From: Bacteroidales bacterium
GTDB taxonomy: Bacteria > Bacteroidota > Bacteroidia > Bacteroidales > WCHB1-69
Assembly (NCBI GenBank): GCA_017554325.1
Contig: JAFZIP010000009.1
Span: forward strand, 62,001 to 126,000
Length of the DNA: 64,000 nt
Reading direction: 5' to 3'
Both the position numbers and the translations under genes were made by a program. Under the pieces are notes generated by a model that saw only the letters and a list, made by a program, of their open reading frames with translations, ran no database searches and had not been told where the DNA came from. This document shows positions 20,817 through 30,110 of the stretch, in pieces (positions within the stretch are counted from its first letter, which is position 1; each line of letters opens with the position of its first letter).

Positions 20817-22362
20817 TAGCCAAAATGCCAAACGCTTGGCAAAAAACACCATTCTGCTTTATGTGCGGATGTTCATCACCATGCTCATCTCGCTCTACAC
20901 CTCCCGTGTGATATTGGCCACTTTGGGAGTCGAGGACTATGGTATTTACAACGTGGTAGGAGGTCTTGTCGGCATGTTTGGCATAGTTACTGCAACCTTG
21001 AACACGGCCATCAACCGCTTCCTGACATTCGAGCTGGGCAAAGAAGATAAAGAAAGGTTGCATCGGGTATTCAGTACATCCATCACCATTCAAATTATTC
21101 TTTCACTTATTGTTGTGGTTATAGCCGAAACTGTCGGCATTTGGTACATCAACAACATTATGGTCCTGCCTCCCGAACGGTTGACGGCTGCACATTGGTG
21201 CTTCCAGTTTTCCATTATCACCTGTGTTATTGGTCTGATAGTAGTTCCCTATAATTCTGCTATCATTGCTCACGAAAAAATGTCCATCTATGCCTATATG
21301 GGTATTTTCGGTTCACTGTTTGCGCTTGGAGTTGCTCTGGCTATAAGCTATAGTCCAATCGATCGATTGGTATTTTATGGCTTCCTTTTGATGATTTCCA
21401 CCTTGATTACATTTTTAGTGTATGTGTTTTATTGCAGGAAGCGGTTCGAGGAGGCTCGGTTCAAAATAACAATTGACAAAGAAATGTTGGGGACTATGTT
21501 CGGATTTGCAGGATGGAATATGATAGGTGCAGGTTCGGGAATATTGAGAGACTATGGCGGTAATCTGTTGGTAAATTTCTATTTTGGTCCGGCCGTCAAT
21601 GCTGCGAGAGGGATATCCAATTCGGTAAATACCGCTATTACCCAATTCAGCACCAATTTTACCATGGCAATGAACCCGCAAATTACCAAATCATACGCTT
21701 CAGAGAATCGCGACTATATGTTCAATTTGATCTATCGTGGTGCCAAGCTATCGGTATTCATGATGCTTTTCATCTCAGCACCTGTTTTGCTTAACACTCC
21801 ATTTATACTTGGAATATGGCTGAAAGAAGTACCCGAACATGCCGTCCTTTTCACACAGTTGACCATCATATACACCATGGTCGAAATGGTTTCTGGTCCA
21901 TTGGTTACATCCATGCTTGCCACAGGCAAAATTCGTAACTATCAAATTATTGTTGGAGGCATACAATGCCTCAATATCCCTATCGCATGGCTATTGCTCC
22001 ATTTTGGGGCCATACCTGAAATAGTCGTCCTTGTGAGTATTTTCATTGCCCATTGCACTTTCTTTGCCCGATTATATATGCTAAGGGGGATGATAGGGTT
22101 AGGAGCCCGCTCGTTCTTCAAAAGGGTCTATCTTACCATTTTGTTGACCGCTGCCATTGGCATCGCTTTGCCATTAGTGGCACATCTGCTCATCCCACAA
22201 GGGTGGGTCAACTTTTTTGTGACATCCACATTATCTGTCTTCACCATGGGGCTTGCGATGCTATATGTGGGTTTTGACAAGTCGGAACGTGAATTCGTGT
22301 ATTCTGGTGCAAAGAAATTCTTACAGAGATTTAAAGGTAAATCAGATGATTCAAATCAGTGA
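20806..22362 (+). CDS. Wzx-like polysaccharide flippase
   Basis: Polytopic inner-membrane protein (518 residues, about 12-14 helices) of the MOP/oligosaccharide flippase superfamily that moves undecaprenyl-linked repeat units to the periplasm. Typical features: N-terminal KNTILLYVRMFITMLISLYT followed by VILATLGVEDYGIYNVVGG, and a second-half helix set with long hydrophobic stretches. Translationally coupled to the genes on both sides (11-bp and 17-bp overlaps). Confidence 0.9.
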   Translation: MADNSQNAKRLAKNTILLYVRMFITMLISLYTSRVILATLGVEDYGIYNVVGGLVGMFGIVTATLNTAINRFLTFELGKEDKERLHRVFSTSITIQIILSLIVVVIAETVGIWYINNIMVLPPERLTAAHWCFQFSIITCVIGLIVVPYNSAIIAHEKMSIYAYMGIFGSLFALGVALAISYSPIDRLVFYGFLLMISTLITFLVYVFYCRKRFEEARFKITIDKEMLGTMFGFAGWNMIGAGSGILRDYGGNLLVNFYFGPAVNAARGISNSVNTAITQFSTNFTMAMNPQITKSYASENRDYMFNLIYRGAKLSVFMMLFISAPVLLNTPFILGIWLKEVPEHAVLFTQLTIIYTMVEMVSGPLVTSMLATGKIRNYQIIVGGIQCLNIPIAWLLLHFGAIPEIVVLVSIFIAHCTFFARLYMLRGMIGLGARSFFKRVYLTILLTAAIGIALPLVAHLLIPQGWVNFFVTSTLSVFTMGLAMLYVGFDKSEREFVYSGAKKFLQRFKGKSDDSNQ

Positions 22363-23518
22363 TAAACGCAATTGCTGTGGTTGTACAGCTTGCGCGAGCA
22401 TTTGTCCGCACAAAGCCATCACCATGACTCCCGATGTAATGGGCTTCCTGTATCCGGTAGTTGACACGTCGTTGTGTGTCGAATGCGGATTGTGCGAAAA
22501 GGTTTGCCAGTTTCATGAAGGCTATGATCGGTATGCCAATTACGATATACCTATTGTTTTTGGTTGCCGCCATAAGGATGAGGCAGAGCTTGTCCGTAGT
22601 CAGAGTGGGGCAGCAGCATGGGCCATTATGCAGACTTTCCTACAGGAACCTGGTGTAGTTTACGGTGTGGGTTATGAGTCGGTGACGCATATCGTACACA
22701 AAAGAGCCACTACTCTCGAAGAGTGCCAGGAGTTCCGAGGCTCAAAATATGTACAAAGCAACCTACGTGGTGTTTTCCAACAAGTGAAAGACGATTTGAA
22801 GGCAGGCCATCGCGTGCTATTCTTTGGTACGGGTTGTCAAGTGTCTGGGTTAAAATCGTTTTTGCCACTGCCTTTACATGATAATCTTTTTGTGGTTGAT
22901 ATAGTATGCCATGCGACACCTTCTCCGGCATTTTGGAAGGCATATGTGCAGTATATGGAAAAGAAATACAATAGTACGATAACGAAGGTCGATTTCCGTG
23001 ACCAGACTTTTGGCTGGCATTCTCATGAAGAGTCGTTTTTCTTCTCAAATGACAAGAAGGTGTCATCGCATATCTTCCGTTCGTTGTTCTATGACCATCT
23101 GATTGTACGTAATTCATGTTTGAATTGCCATTTTACCAATTTTAAGCGTGTGTCCGACATTACGTTGTCCGATTTTTGGGGTTGGGAGAATCATTATAAG
23201 GAATGGAATGACAATAAAGGAGTCAGTCTGTTTCTTGTCAATTCTGATAAAGGGAAGCAGATGTTTGATAAATGTCAGCCATTTTTGTCTTTTATTGAAA
23301 GTGATATTGACAAATGCGTCCAGCCTCAACTACAACATCCTGCTGAGCAACCAGTAGATTATCTGATTGTACCACAATTGTTCCAGGAAAAAGGTTTCAA
23401 GGGCGTGGCTCGGAAATACGGTCATATTCCTGGTAAAAAATATTATCACAACAAGATCAATGCATACATTCATCAGATTCACCTTATCTTATCCCGAATC
23501 AAGCACTCATTCTCATGA
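22346..23518 (+). CDS. Coenzyme F420 hydrogenase/dehydrogenase beta-subunit family ferredoxin-like protein
   Basis: About 390 residues starting with two 4Fe-4S motifs: CCGCTACASICPHKA (about residues 8-22) and CVECGLCEKVC (about 43-53), then the FrhB N- and C-terminal domains (SGGAAWAI-like segment, GTGCQVSGLK, VDIVCHATPSPAFW, ITLSDFWGWE). Members are regularly found next to polysaccharide pyruvyltransferases in capsule loci, as here, but their reaction is not settled. The start at 22346 begins with the usual MIQI before the cluster; the upstream in-frame ATG lies inside the flippase gene. Confidence 0.88.
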   Translation: MIQISDKRNCCGCTACASICPHKAITMTPDVMGFLYPVVDTSLCVECGLCEKVCQFHEGYDRYANYDIPIVFGCRHKDEAELVRSQSGAAAWAIMQTFLQEPGVVYGVGYESVTHIVHKRATTLEECQEFRGSKYVQSNLRGVFQQVKDDLKAGHRVLFFGTGCQVSGLKSFLPLPLHDNLFVVDIVCHATPSPAFWKAYVQYMEKKYNSTITKVDFRDQTFGWHSHEESFFFSNDKKVSSHIFRSLFYDHLIVRNSCLNCHFTNFKRVSDITLSDFWGWENHYKEWNDNKGVSLFLVNSDKGKQMFDKCQPFLSFIESDIDKCVQPQLQHPAEQPVDYLIVPQLFQEKGFKGVARKYGHIPGKKYYHNKINAYIHQIHLILSRIKHSFS

Positions 23519-24579
23519 GAATAGGAATACTAACATTTCATCGTGCGCATAATTATGGAGCAGTGCTCCAGTGCTATGCCCTGCAGACTTACTTGCAAGG
23601 GCAGGGTCATCAGGTTAGTGTGATTGACTACTATCCCAGTCATTTTTTCAGTTTTTATAACTGGTTTCAGCCCCAGCTTCTGCGTGTGCGCAATCCTTTT
23701 GAATTCGTCCGTCGTATCAAACTGATTAACAACAAACGGAAGCGCCACCAAGCCTTTTCGCAGTTCATTGAGCAAAAGTTGAACCTTTGCCCAGTCAGCG
23801 AGATATTCGAGCATCCCTTTGATGTCATCATTGTCGGTTCCGACCAAGTGTGGAACACCGTCAATGGATTCGATCCCTTCTATTGGGGAGCCATCAAGTT
23901 GCCAGCCCAGACCCGCCTTATTAGTTATGCTGCTTCGATGCCTGACAAGCTTGAGCCCGAGAAGGCACAACTTGTACGGGACATGCTGGATAATTTCGAT
24001 GCAATTAGCGTTCGTGAGGCATCCTTGAAAAACATCCTCACAGAGTTAACAGGCAAGCAGCAAATCAGCCAAGTTCTCGACCCCACCGTGCTACTCCATA
24101 CTGCCGACTGGCAGCAGCTCTCTTCCAAACGAATCATTCCGAAGCCCTATCTTCTGCTCTATCTAGTTCAGTATAAACCTGAAGTAGAGCGCATTGCTCG
24201 TCAGATAGCAGCGGAGCGTCATTTGGAGCTGATTTATATCACCCCCGATGTTGATTCCAAGACCTCTCCAGCTGTTTACGATACTTCACCCGAAGACTTT
24301 ATGAGCCTATTCCAATATGCCGATTTTGTGGTCAGTGCCTCATTCCATGGCACAGTCTTCGCTCTTCAATTTGGCCGCCCCTTCCTGTCCTTCCGTATGG
24401 GAATAGGTAGGGATGCGCGAGTAGCCAGTTTGTTGGAACCGCTTGGAATGACTCACCATTTCACCGACAGCTACAATCCCATGGCTGACTATAACTGTCA
24501 TTTAGAAGAAAGCAGATTAGAGGCGTTGAGAAGTCTTTCTTACAAGTATTTGGAAGATTCTGTTCAAGAAAACGCATAA
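23515..24579 (+). CDS. Polysaccharide pyruvyltransferase family protein
   Basis: GT-B-like CsaB/ExoV-family protein (354 residues) that would add a pyruvyl ketal, or act as a related transferase, on the glycan. Recognised by IGILTFHRAHNYGAVLQCYA at the N-terminus, VIVGSDQVWN near residue 106, FVVSASFHGTVFALQFGRPF near 275, and the final LEPLGM segment. It starts within the stop of the preceding iron-sulfur gene (ATGA overlap), a common pairing in Bacteroides-type loci. Confidence 0.9.
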   Translation: MRIGILTFHRAHNYGAVLQCYALQTYLQGQGHQVSVIDYYPSHFFSFYNWFQPQLLRVRNPFEFVRRIKLINNKRKRHQAFSQFIEQKLNLCPVSEIFEHPFDVIIVGSDQVWNTVNGFDPFYWGAIKLPAQTRLISYAASMPDKLEPEKAQLVRDMLDNFDAISVREASLKNILTELTGKQQISQVLDPTVLLHTADWQQLSSKRIIPKPYLLLYLVQYKPEVERIARQIAAERHLELIYITPDVDSKTSPAVYDTSPEDFMSLFQYADFVVSASFHGTVFALQFGRPFLSFRMGIGRDARVASLLEPLGMTHHFTDSYNPMADYNCHLEESRLEALRSLSYKYLEDSVQENA

Positions 24580-24586
24580 TAAACAC

Positions 24587-25627
24587 ATGAATACCTCAAC
24601 ACCAATGCTCAGTGTCGTTATCATTTCCCACAACCAGCGGGAGGTGCTACGTCGTTGCATAGAGAGCGTTCTTCAGCAGCAGACCACTTTCCCTGTGCAA
24701 GTCATCGTAAGCGATGACCGTTCAACGGATGGGACCCGTGAGATGCTGACCGAAGAATACAAAGGTAGGGTCATAGCCACTTTTTTCGATTCCGACAAGT
24801 GTAATACGACTTTGACGTTGGAACGGGCATCCTACAACCGGCTGAATGGGTTGAAGTATGCCACAGGTAAATATCTTATCAACATTGATGGCGACGACTT
24901 CTATACGAGTACGGATTTGTTCCAGTCGATGGTAGATACCCTTGAAGCGCATCCTGAATGTACACTCTGTTGTCAGAACTATTGCGTAGTTGATTCCGAA
25001 AATGTGGATGTTCCCCACATCCCGGCATGCACTAGTGAAATACTAATGCGTGAAGGTATGGTACCTGCGAGAAAGTTTTTCTCGCAGGTACCATACCTTC
25101 ACGCATCGTGCTTTGTTGCACGATGCGGGAAGGTATTTACAGCCGACAATATTGAAGGTATACCATACGATGACAATATGATTCCCATTCGATACCTGGA
25201 GGATGGCATGGTTGCAGTCGTCAATCGCTGCGATTTCGTTTATGTGCAGTATGGCCATTCTACATGTGCTTCAATGCAGGATAATGACAAATCAATACTC
25301 TTTTTGCCAGAAATCTTCCTCGCTCGGTTAGCTCCGTCGTTAGCAGGCGTGTTTATGAGGCGAAATCTAGGAGCTTTTTCATTCGTTTCCGAGATGGTCA
25401 TTAAACGGGAGCCTATTTCTAATGACGTTCGGACTTTTTTCGGACATTGCGACATTTTCATACTCAAGAACCTCAATGCTCAATTGGATTTTGGCAAGCG
25501 TTTGAGGTACCATTTGATTCATGCTTGGACATCCATTATGTTTGCTCTGCACTTGCATTCGCCTTTTGCGTATAGAATTCTATACCGACTGGCTATGGGT
25601 GATGTTACAGCAGATGTGAAGTTTTAA
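24587..25627 (+). CDS. Glycosyltransferase family 2, containing a perfect 29-bp inverted repeat
   Basis: GT-A fold glycosyltransferase: LSVVIISHNQREVLRRCIES start, VSDDRSTDGTREML near residue 45 and the metal-binding IDGDDFY near 102. 346 residues. Codons 154-173 lie in a perfect 29-bp inverted repeat (arms 25046-25074 and 25078-25106, loop GTT), which is unusual inside a coding gene. Which sugar it transfers cannot be read from sequence. It overlaps nothing and follows the pyruvyltransferase by 7 bp. Confidence 0.88.
   Translation: MNTSTPMLSVVIISHNQREVLRRCIESVLQQQTTFPVQVIVSDDRSTDGTREMLTEEYKGRVIATFFDSDKCNTTLTLERASYNRLNGLKYATGKYLINIDGDDFYTSTDLFQSMVDTLEAHPECTLCCQNYCVVDSENVDVPHIPACTSEILMREGMVPARKFFSQVPYLHASCFVARCGKVFTADNIEGIPYDDNMIPIRYLEDGMVAVVNRCDFVYVQYGHSTCASMQDNDKSILFLPEIFLARLAPSLAGVFMRRNLGAFSFVSEMVIKREPISNDVRTFFGHCDIFILKNLNAQLDFGKRLRYHLIHAWTSIMFALHLHSPFAYRILYRLAMGDVTADVKF
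25046..25106. repeat. Perfect 29-bp inverted repeat within a GT2 gene
   Basis: Both arms match over all 29 bases with a 3-base loop (GTT); the outermost matching word is ATGCGTGAAGG and the inner one TGCGAGAAA. Such a hairpin would be very stable in mRNA or single-stranded DNA. The frame stays open through it. Confidence 0.95.
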
Positions 25628-25662
25628 TCCTCATTGACCAAATAATCCAAAAAGCAATAAAG

Positions 25663-26076
25663 ATGAAATATGAAGAATTGTATTTAGGACAGTCGGCATC
25701 TTTAAGCAAAAAAATCACAACAGAAGATGTCGTCGCCTTTTCTGACATGTGTTTGGATAAAAACCCCGTCCATCTTGATGCGGAGTATGCAGAGAAAAGT
25801 TTTTTTAAAGGACGGATTGTTTATGGCTATTTGACAGCTTCGTTGTTTTCGGGTGTTATCGGTTCAATCTTGCCAGGAAAAGGATCAATATACCTAAACC
25901 AAAACATGAATTTCAGGAAACCGGTTTATCATGGCGAGACAATCACAGCCACCTGTACTATTGTAAACATAAGGAATGATAAGCCAATTGTCACATTGGA
26001 AACTGTTGCGAAAAATGAAAAAGGCGAAGTCGTAGTGGATGGAACTGCGCTTATAAAATTATATCAAGATGAATAA
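25663..26076 (+). CDS. MaoC-like (R)-specific hydratase family protein
   Basis: Hot-dog-fold protein (137 residues). The hydratase motif is present: FSDMCLDKNPVHLDAEYA (about 27-44, catalytic D and H) and GRIVYGYLTASLFSGVIG (about 50-67). Relatives hydrate enoyl thioesters to (R)-3-hydroxyacyl thioesters. Its gene overlaps the LpxA-like acyltransferase by 8 bp, so it plausibly makes a 3-hydroxyacyl group (for example 3-hydroxybutyryl) for transfer to the amino sugar made by the neighbouring FdtA/FdtB enzymes. Confidence 0.85.
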   Translation: MKYEELYLGQSASLSKKITTEDVVAFSDMCLDKNPVHLDAEYAEKSFFKGRIVYGYLTASLFSGVIGSILPGKGSIYLNQNMNFRKPVYHGETITATCTIVNIRNDKPIVTLETVAKNEKGEVVVDGTALIKLYQDE

Positions 26077-26749
26077 AATACACCAATCGGTAATCATAGA
26101 AGGGAATGTGCAATTAGGCAACAATAATACTATTTTGCCCAATTGCGTCATTTATGGCCCAGTAGAAATCGGCGATGACAATATTATTGGTCCTAATGTT
26201 GTTATTGGAACACCTGGTCAAGACACTCGTAATAGATATTACGACTCGTCTAACTGTAAAATAAAAATTGGTAATAGAAATATAATTAGGGAATTCACGG
26301 CAATACAAAAGCCGTGCTACGAGGATATCACTCTTATTGGAGATGATGTTTTTCTGATGCAATCGGTGCATATTCCCCATGATGCCCATGTTTATAACAA
26401 AGCTGTTATCACCCCTATGTGCGTGTTGGCTGGGATAGCAAAAATACTTGAGGGTGCCAATTTGGCAATTGGATGCTCGGTAAATCAATACACCGTTGTT
26501 GGTCAATACTCAATTGCGGCTGCAGGGGCTGTTGTGATGAAAAACATAAAACCTTTTTCAAAGTACATTCCCGGTAAGCAGATAAGTGTAAATAAATATG
26601 CAGTTGATAAATATGGTTTTAGCGACTTTGCAGAGGAAATTGAGGCCTATGTACTTGATGATTTTTCCCCAAAATCCGAACCTGTCAAATCGATTGTGAC
26701 CACCTTTGATAATTGGGTAAAAAAATATGGTCATGACACATACAAATAA
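26069..26749 (+). CDS. LpxA-like left-handed beta-helix acyltransferase
   Basis: Hexapeptide-repeat acyltransferase (226 residues). Imperfect hexapeptides run from [17 protein letters not shown] through [24 protein letters not shown] resembles the LpxA active-site region, and [14 protein letters not shown] holds a candidate catalytic His. The C-terminal ~60 residues form a helical extension. Given its overlap with the MaoC-like gene and position next to the aminotransferase, it probably N-acylates a dTDP-3-amino-3,6-dideoxyhexose with a hydroxyacyl group, the role FdtC plays with acetyl-CoA. Confidence 0.85.
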   Translation: MNKIHQSVIIEGNVQLGNNNTILPNCVIYGPVEIGDDNIIGPNVVIGTPGQDTRNRYYDSSNCKIKIGNRNIIREFTAIQKPCYEDITLIGDDVFLMQSVHIPHDAHVYNKAVITPMCVLAGIAKILEGANLAIGCSVNQYTVVGQYSIAAAGAVVMKNIKPFSKYIPGKQISVNKYAVDKYGFSDFAEEIEAYVLDDFSPKSEPVKSIVTTFDNWVKKYGHDTYK

Positions 26750-26753
26750 AATA

Positions 26754-27896
26754 ATGATACCCTTTCTTTCATTAAAAGATGTTACGGAACTTCATGGGGT
26801 CGAAATCAACGAGGCCGTGACCCGTGTGGTCAACAGCGGCTGGTATCTCCAAGGTGAAGAGAATAAACGCTTTGAGGAGAACTATGCCAAGTTCATTGGA
26901 ACCCAGTATTGCATAGGCTGTGCCAATGGCCTTGATGCGCTCATCTGGATTTTCCGTGCCTACATTGAAATGGGCGTGATGCAGCCTGGTGATGAGGTGA
27001 TTGTTCCGGCCAACACCTATATTGCAACCATCCTTGCTATTACTGAAAATGGCTTAAAACCCATCTTGGTTGAACCAAAGTTGAATACCTTGGAAATTGA
27101 TGATGACCTCATAGAATCCGCCATTACTCCAAAAACAAAGGCTATTGCTATAGTACACCTCTACGGCCGCAATGCCTATACGGAGAAGATTGGTGCGTTG
27201 TGCAAGAAGTATAACCTAAAACTTGTTGAGGATAATGCACAGGCGCATGGATGCTTGGTAAAGGTTAGAGGTGAGGGGTTAGAGGTTAGAGAAATGATGA
27301 CCGGTTCTATTGGTGATGCGGCTGGTCATAGCTTTTATCCTGGCAAGAACCTTGGTGCTTTGGGTGATGGTGGTGCTGTTACCACCAATGATACTGAACT
27401 GGCTGCTGCTGTTCGTGCTTTGGCCAACTATGGAAGCCAGAAGAAGTATGTCTTCAAATACACAGGTCGTAACAGTCGACTCGATGAGATTCAGGCTGCT
27501 GTGTTGGATGTGAAGTTGAAGTATCTTGTAGAGGATAATGCCCACCGCAAAGAAGTGGCTAATTACTATTACGACCACATCAATAATCCGTTGATTACCC
27601 TGCCGGACCGTTTGCCTAATGAGCAGAATGCATACCATCTTTTCCCGATTCTTGTGGCTGATGGCAAGCGTGATACCTTGCATAATTATTTAGAGCAAAA
27701 TGGTGTGAGTACATTGATTCATTATCCCATTGCACCGCATAAGCAGGAATGCTATGCTAAGGCTGATTGGAATATGCCACAACTGTCGTTGTCTATTACA
27801 GAACGCTTGGCAGATGAAGAGTTGAGCCTGCCTATTGGACCGGCAATAGCATTGGACGATGTTGCAATAGTGGTGGAATTAATCAATAAGTTCTAA
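26754..27896 (+). CDS. fdtB: FdtB-like DegT/DnrJ/EryC1 sugar aminotransferase with an in-frame repeat insert
   Basis: PLP-dependent aminotransferase that installs the C3 amino group of a dTDP-3-keto-6-deoxyhexose. The PLP lysine lies in [18 protein letters not shown], with EDNAQAHG upstream and [15 protein letters not shown] [16 protein letters not shown] downstream. Between AHGC and [17 protein letters not shown] this copy carries about a dozen extra residues ([13 protein letters not shown]) encoded by TTAGAGG repeats at 27259-27298. The family normally has only a short GxxxG turn there. ATG at 26754 leads straight into IPFLSLKD and avoids overlap with the acyltransferase; upstream in-frame ATGs exist. 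Confidence 0.92.
   Translation: MIPFLSLKDVTELHGVEINEAVTRVVNSGWYLQGEENKRFEENYAKFIGTQYCIGCANGLDALIWIFRAYIEMGVMQPGDEVIVPANTYIATILAITENGLKPILVEPKLNTLEIDDDLIESAITPKTKAIAIVHLYGRNAYTEKIGALCKKYNLKLVEDNAQAHGCLVKVRGEGLEVREMMTGSIGDAAGHSFYPGKNLGALGDGGAVTTNDTELAAAVRALANYGSQKKYVFKYTGRNSRLDEIQAAVLDVKLKYLVEDNAHRKEVANYYYDHINNPLITLPDRLPNEQNAYHLFPILVADGKRDTLHNYLEQNGVSTLIHYPIAPHKQECYAKADWNMPQLSLSITERLADEELSLPIGPAIALDDVAIVVELINKF
27259..27298. repeat. TTAGAGG-type repeat inserted in the aminotransferase gene
   Basis: GGTTAGAGGTGAGGGGTTAG continues into a further GGTTAGAG copy; it is in frame and adjacent to the PLP-binding region. The words resemble the intergenic AGATTAG/TTAGAG repeats in the first 13 kb. Confidence 0.65.
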
Positions 27897-27916
27897 CCGA
27901 TTCTTTGTTATACAAC

Positions 27917-28852
27917 ATGGAAAGACCACTGGTTTCTGTATTTGTCCTTACCTTTAATAGTTCAAAAACTGTTGTAGAAACGTTAGATAGTATCTACAAT
28001 CTGACTTACCCGCAGATTGAACTAATTATTTCCGACGATGCGTCAAAGGACAATACCATAGAGATGTGTACATCATGGATTGAAGAGCATAAAACGCGTT
28101 TTGCGAAAGTGCAAATGATAACGGTACCAAAGAATACAGGAACCACGCAAAATTTCCATCGTGCAGCAGCGGCTTGCCATGCCAAGTGGATTAAAGGGAT
28201 TGCTGGGGATGACGCATTATATCCAGAGAGCATTTCAAATCTTATGGAGTTTTGTGCAGCTCACCCTGATGCCCGTATGATATTGGGTAATGCTGGACGT
28301 TTTGACACATACTTGGATGATGCACATTTTACGGGTGTTAGTGGTCCGGATTTGAATATAACAAAAGTATCAACAGCTAAACAACAATATGATATCCTTC
28401 TTTGTTGGGCTTGTATCGATGCTCCTGCCGTCTTTTATCATCGTACCATTTTTGAAGACCCTGATTTTCAGGACTGTGGTTATGGTGTTCTTGAGGACTA
28501 TCCGCTGTTTTTGAGATATACCAAACTGGGCCATTATATCTACTATTGCGATACGATGGTGTGTAGGTACCGGCAGTCTGCAACCTCAGTCCAACGTACT
28601 AATAACTATAATAACCTAATAACCAAGAGTTATCTCGCTCACTTCTTTGGAGAAACTCATGCCTATTTCCAAGGCCTTGAGAAAGTGGCAAGATATGTGG
28701 TGAACACCCATGATTGGGTGAATTGTTATTGTAAGAATAGAGTATCAAGAAACGTGTTTAACTTCTTAGCTTATCCTATTTATTGGGTATTTTATAGGAT
28801 TCAACAAAAGAAGTGTTTCAAACGAATCGAAAACGCAATAAAAAAAGGATAA
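27917..28852 (+). CDS. Glycosyltransferase family 2
   Basis: GT-A fold protein of about 311 residues: RPLVSVFVLTFNSSKTVVET start, LIISDDASKDNTIEM near residue 38, and IAGDDALYP near 97 as the DxD-like site. A conserved EDYPLFLRY segment lies near residue 193. ATG at 27917 is used because the upstream in-frame TTG would only add LYN. The 3' end precedes the next gene by 5 bp. Acceptor unknown. Confidence 0.88.
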   Translation: MERPLVSVFVLTFNSSKTVVETLDSIYNLTYPQIELIISDDASKDNTIEMCTSWIEEHKTRFAKVQMITVPKNTGTTQNFHRAAAACHAKWIKGIAGDDALYPESISNLMEFCAAHPDARMILGNAGRFDTYLDDAHFTGVSGPDLNITKVSTAKQQYDILLCWACIDAPAVFYHRTIFEDPDFQDCGYGVLEDYPLFLRYTKLGHYIYYCDTMVCRYRQSATSVQRTNNYNNLITKSYLAHFFGETHAYFQGLEKVARYVVNTHDWVNCYCKNRVSRNVFNFLAYPIYWVFYRIQQKKCFKRIENAIKKG

Positions 28853-28857
28853 ATAAT

Positions 28858-30078
28858 ATGCAAAGAATAATATTTGTAAATTTACACGCTAATGAATTTC
28901 TTGTTAAAACGACAAGTAAATTTATTTGGAAACAGTCGTGTGCGTTTAAACATAAGTACTTTCTGGAGTATCTTTTGGATAATCCAGAAGTAGAGGTTTG
29001 TAATTATATCAATGAGGATGGCTTTACTCTGGCAAGGTCGCTTCCCAAACCCATTATGTGGTTCTTAAGGAAGTTGCGTTTCGCGGAAAACCGTTATGTG
29101 ATGCGTAAGAACGGAATATCCCGCAAACAGATTAAGGTCATCAGGAAGAGGGATATAAGTCCCGACGACATAGTAATTGGGTATCGGCATGTGCCTTGCT
29201 CTCTGACAGATATGGCTGACATCAAAGCTTTCAAGGCAATCAGCATGATTCATTTCCATGGGCAGCAGTCTGACTCAGATTTGATACAAAAAGCAAATCC
29301 CGATGTATTATTCAATGAATGTAACTTGGGTAAGTGTTCTGAGATATTCAGGCGGTACTATGCTTGGTATCAAGGGAAGTTCATAGTACATCCATTTGTG
29401 GCAGCTCCAAGATTTAAACGGGTTAAGCCTTTCGCTGAAAGAGAAAGCAGGTGTTTTTCCACAGGTACAATCACCTATAAGTTGCACCCTGAATTCTTGG
29501 AAGTGTATGGGGATTCATGTGACCAGCCAACCAGAAAACAAATACTTGCAAATAAAGATGAGTTGGAATCTCTAGTGGCTTGCTATAATAGCGACTACTT
29601 GGAAGATACAGACATGAAGAAATATCTTCCGGAAGATAGCCGTTGGACTCATTACAAAAAAGTGTGGTATAATGCTCGTCATACAGGGCATCAAAAGAAA
29701 TACTTCTCTTTTAATATGGTGGATAAGTTCAACGACTTTAAGATATGTCTTGTCGGTGAAGAAATACTGGGTGTCCCTGGTATCGGCTTTGTGGAAGGTA
29801 TGTCTTGCGGTGGTGCTTATATTGGACAACGAATGGGCTATTATGAGGACTACGGGATGCAGGAAGGCGTTCATTACATAGGATATGATGGAACTTTGGA
29901 AGATTTAAAGGCCAAGATTACATATTACCAGAAGGCGGAGAACCAGGGAGAGTTGGAGCGAATCGCCAATGCTGGTTATGAATTTGCTCAGACCCATTTC
30001 CGTGGGGATATAGTAGCAAAAGAATTATTAGAGAAACTTCAAAAAGCACAAGTTGAATGGAAGGCATCCAAGGACTAA
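28858..30078 (+). CDS. Glycosyltransferase-like protein
   Basis: 406 residues. The N-terminal half resembles no family I can name firmly; the C-terminal third (LVGEEILGVPGIGFVEGMSC near residue 296, then GAYIGQRMGYYEDYG and an ending like HFRGDIVAKELLEKL) matches the glycosyl-transferase 1-like C-terminal module in which a nucleotide-sugar-binding Glu and Gly-rich loop occur. Position between two clear polysaccharide genes supports a glycosyltransferase role. The ATG after the preceding stop was chosen over the in-frame one inside the upstream gene. Confidence 0.7.
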   Translation: MQRIIFVNLHANEFLVKTTSKFIWKQSCAFKHKYFLEYLLDNPEVEVCNYINEDGFTLARSLPKPIMWFLRKLRFAENRYVMRKNGISRKQIKVIRKRDISPDDIVIGYRHVPCSLTDMADIKAFKAISMIHFHGQQSDSDLIQKANPDVLFNECNLGKCSEIFRRYYAWYQGKFIVHPFVAAPRFKRVKPFAERESRCFSTGTITYKLHPEFLEVYGDSCDQPTRKQILANKDELESLVACYNSDYLEDTDMKKYLPEDSRWTHYKKVWYNARHTGHQKKYFSFNMVDKFNDFKICLVGEEILGVPGIGFVEGMSCGGAYIGQRMGYYEDYGMQEGVHYIGYDGTLEDLKAKITYYQKAENQGELERIANAGYEFAQTHFRGDIVAKELLEKLQKAQVEWKASKD

Positions 30079-30110
30079 AGTCAGATCCTATATCAACTAC
30101 AATAACCACA

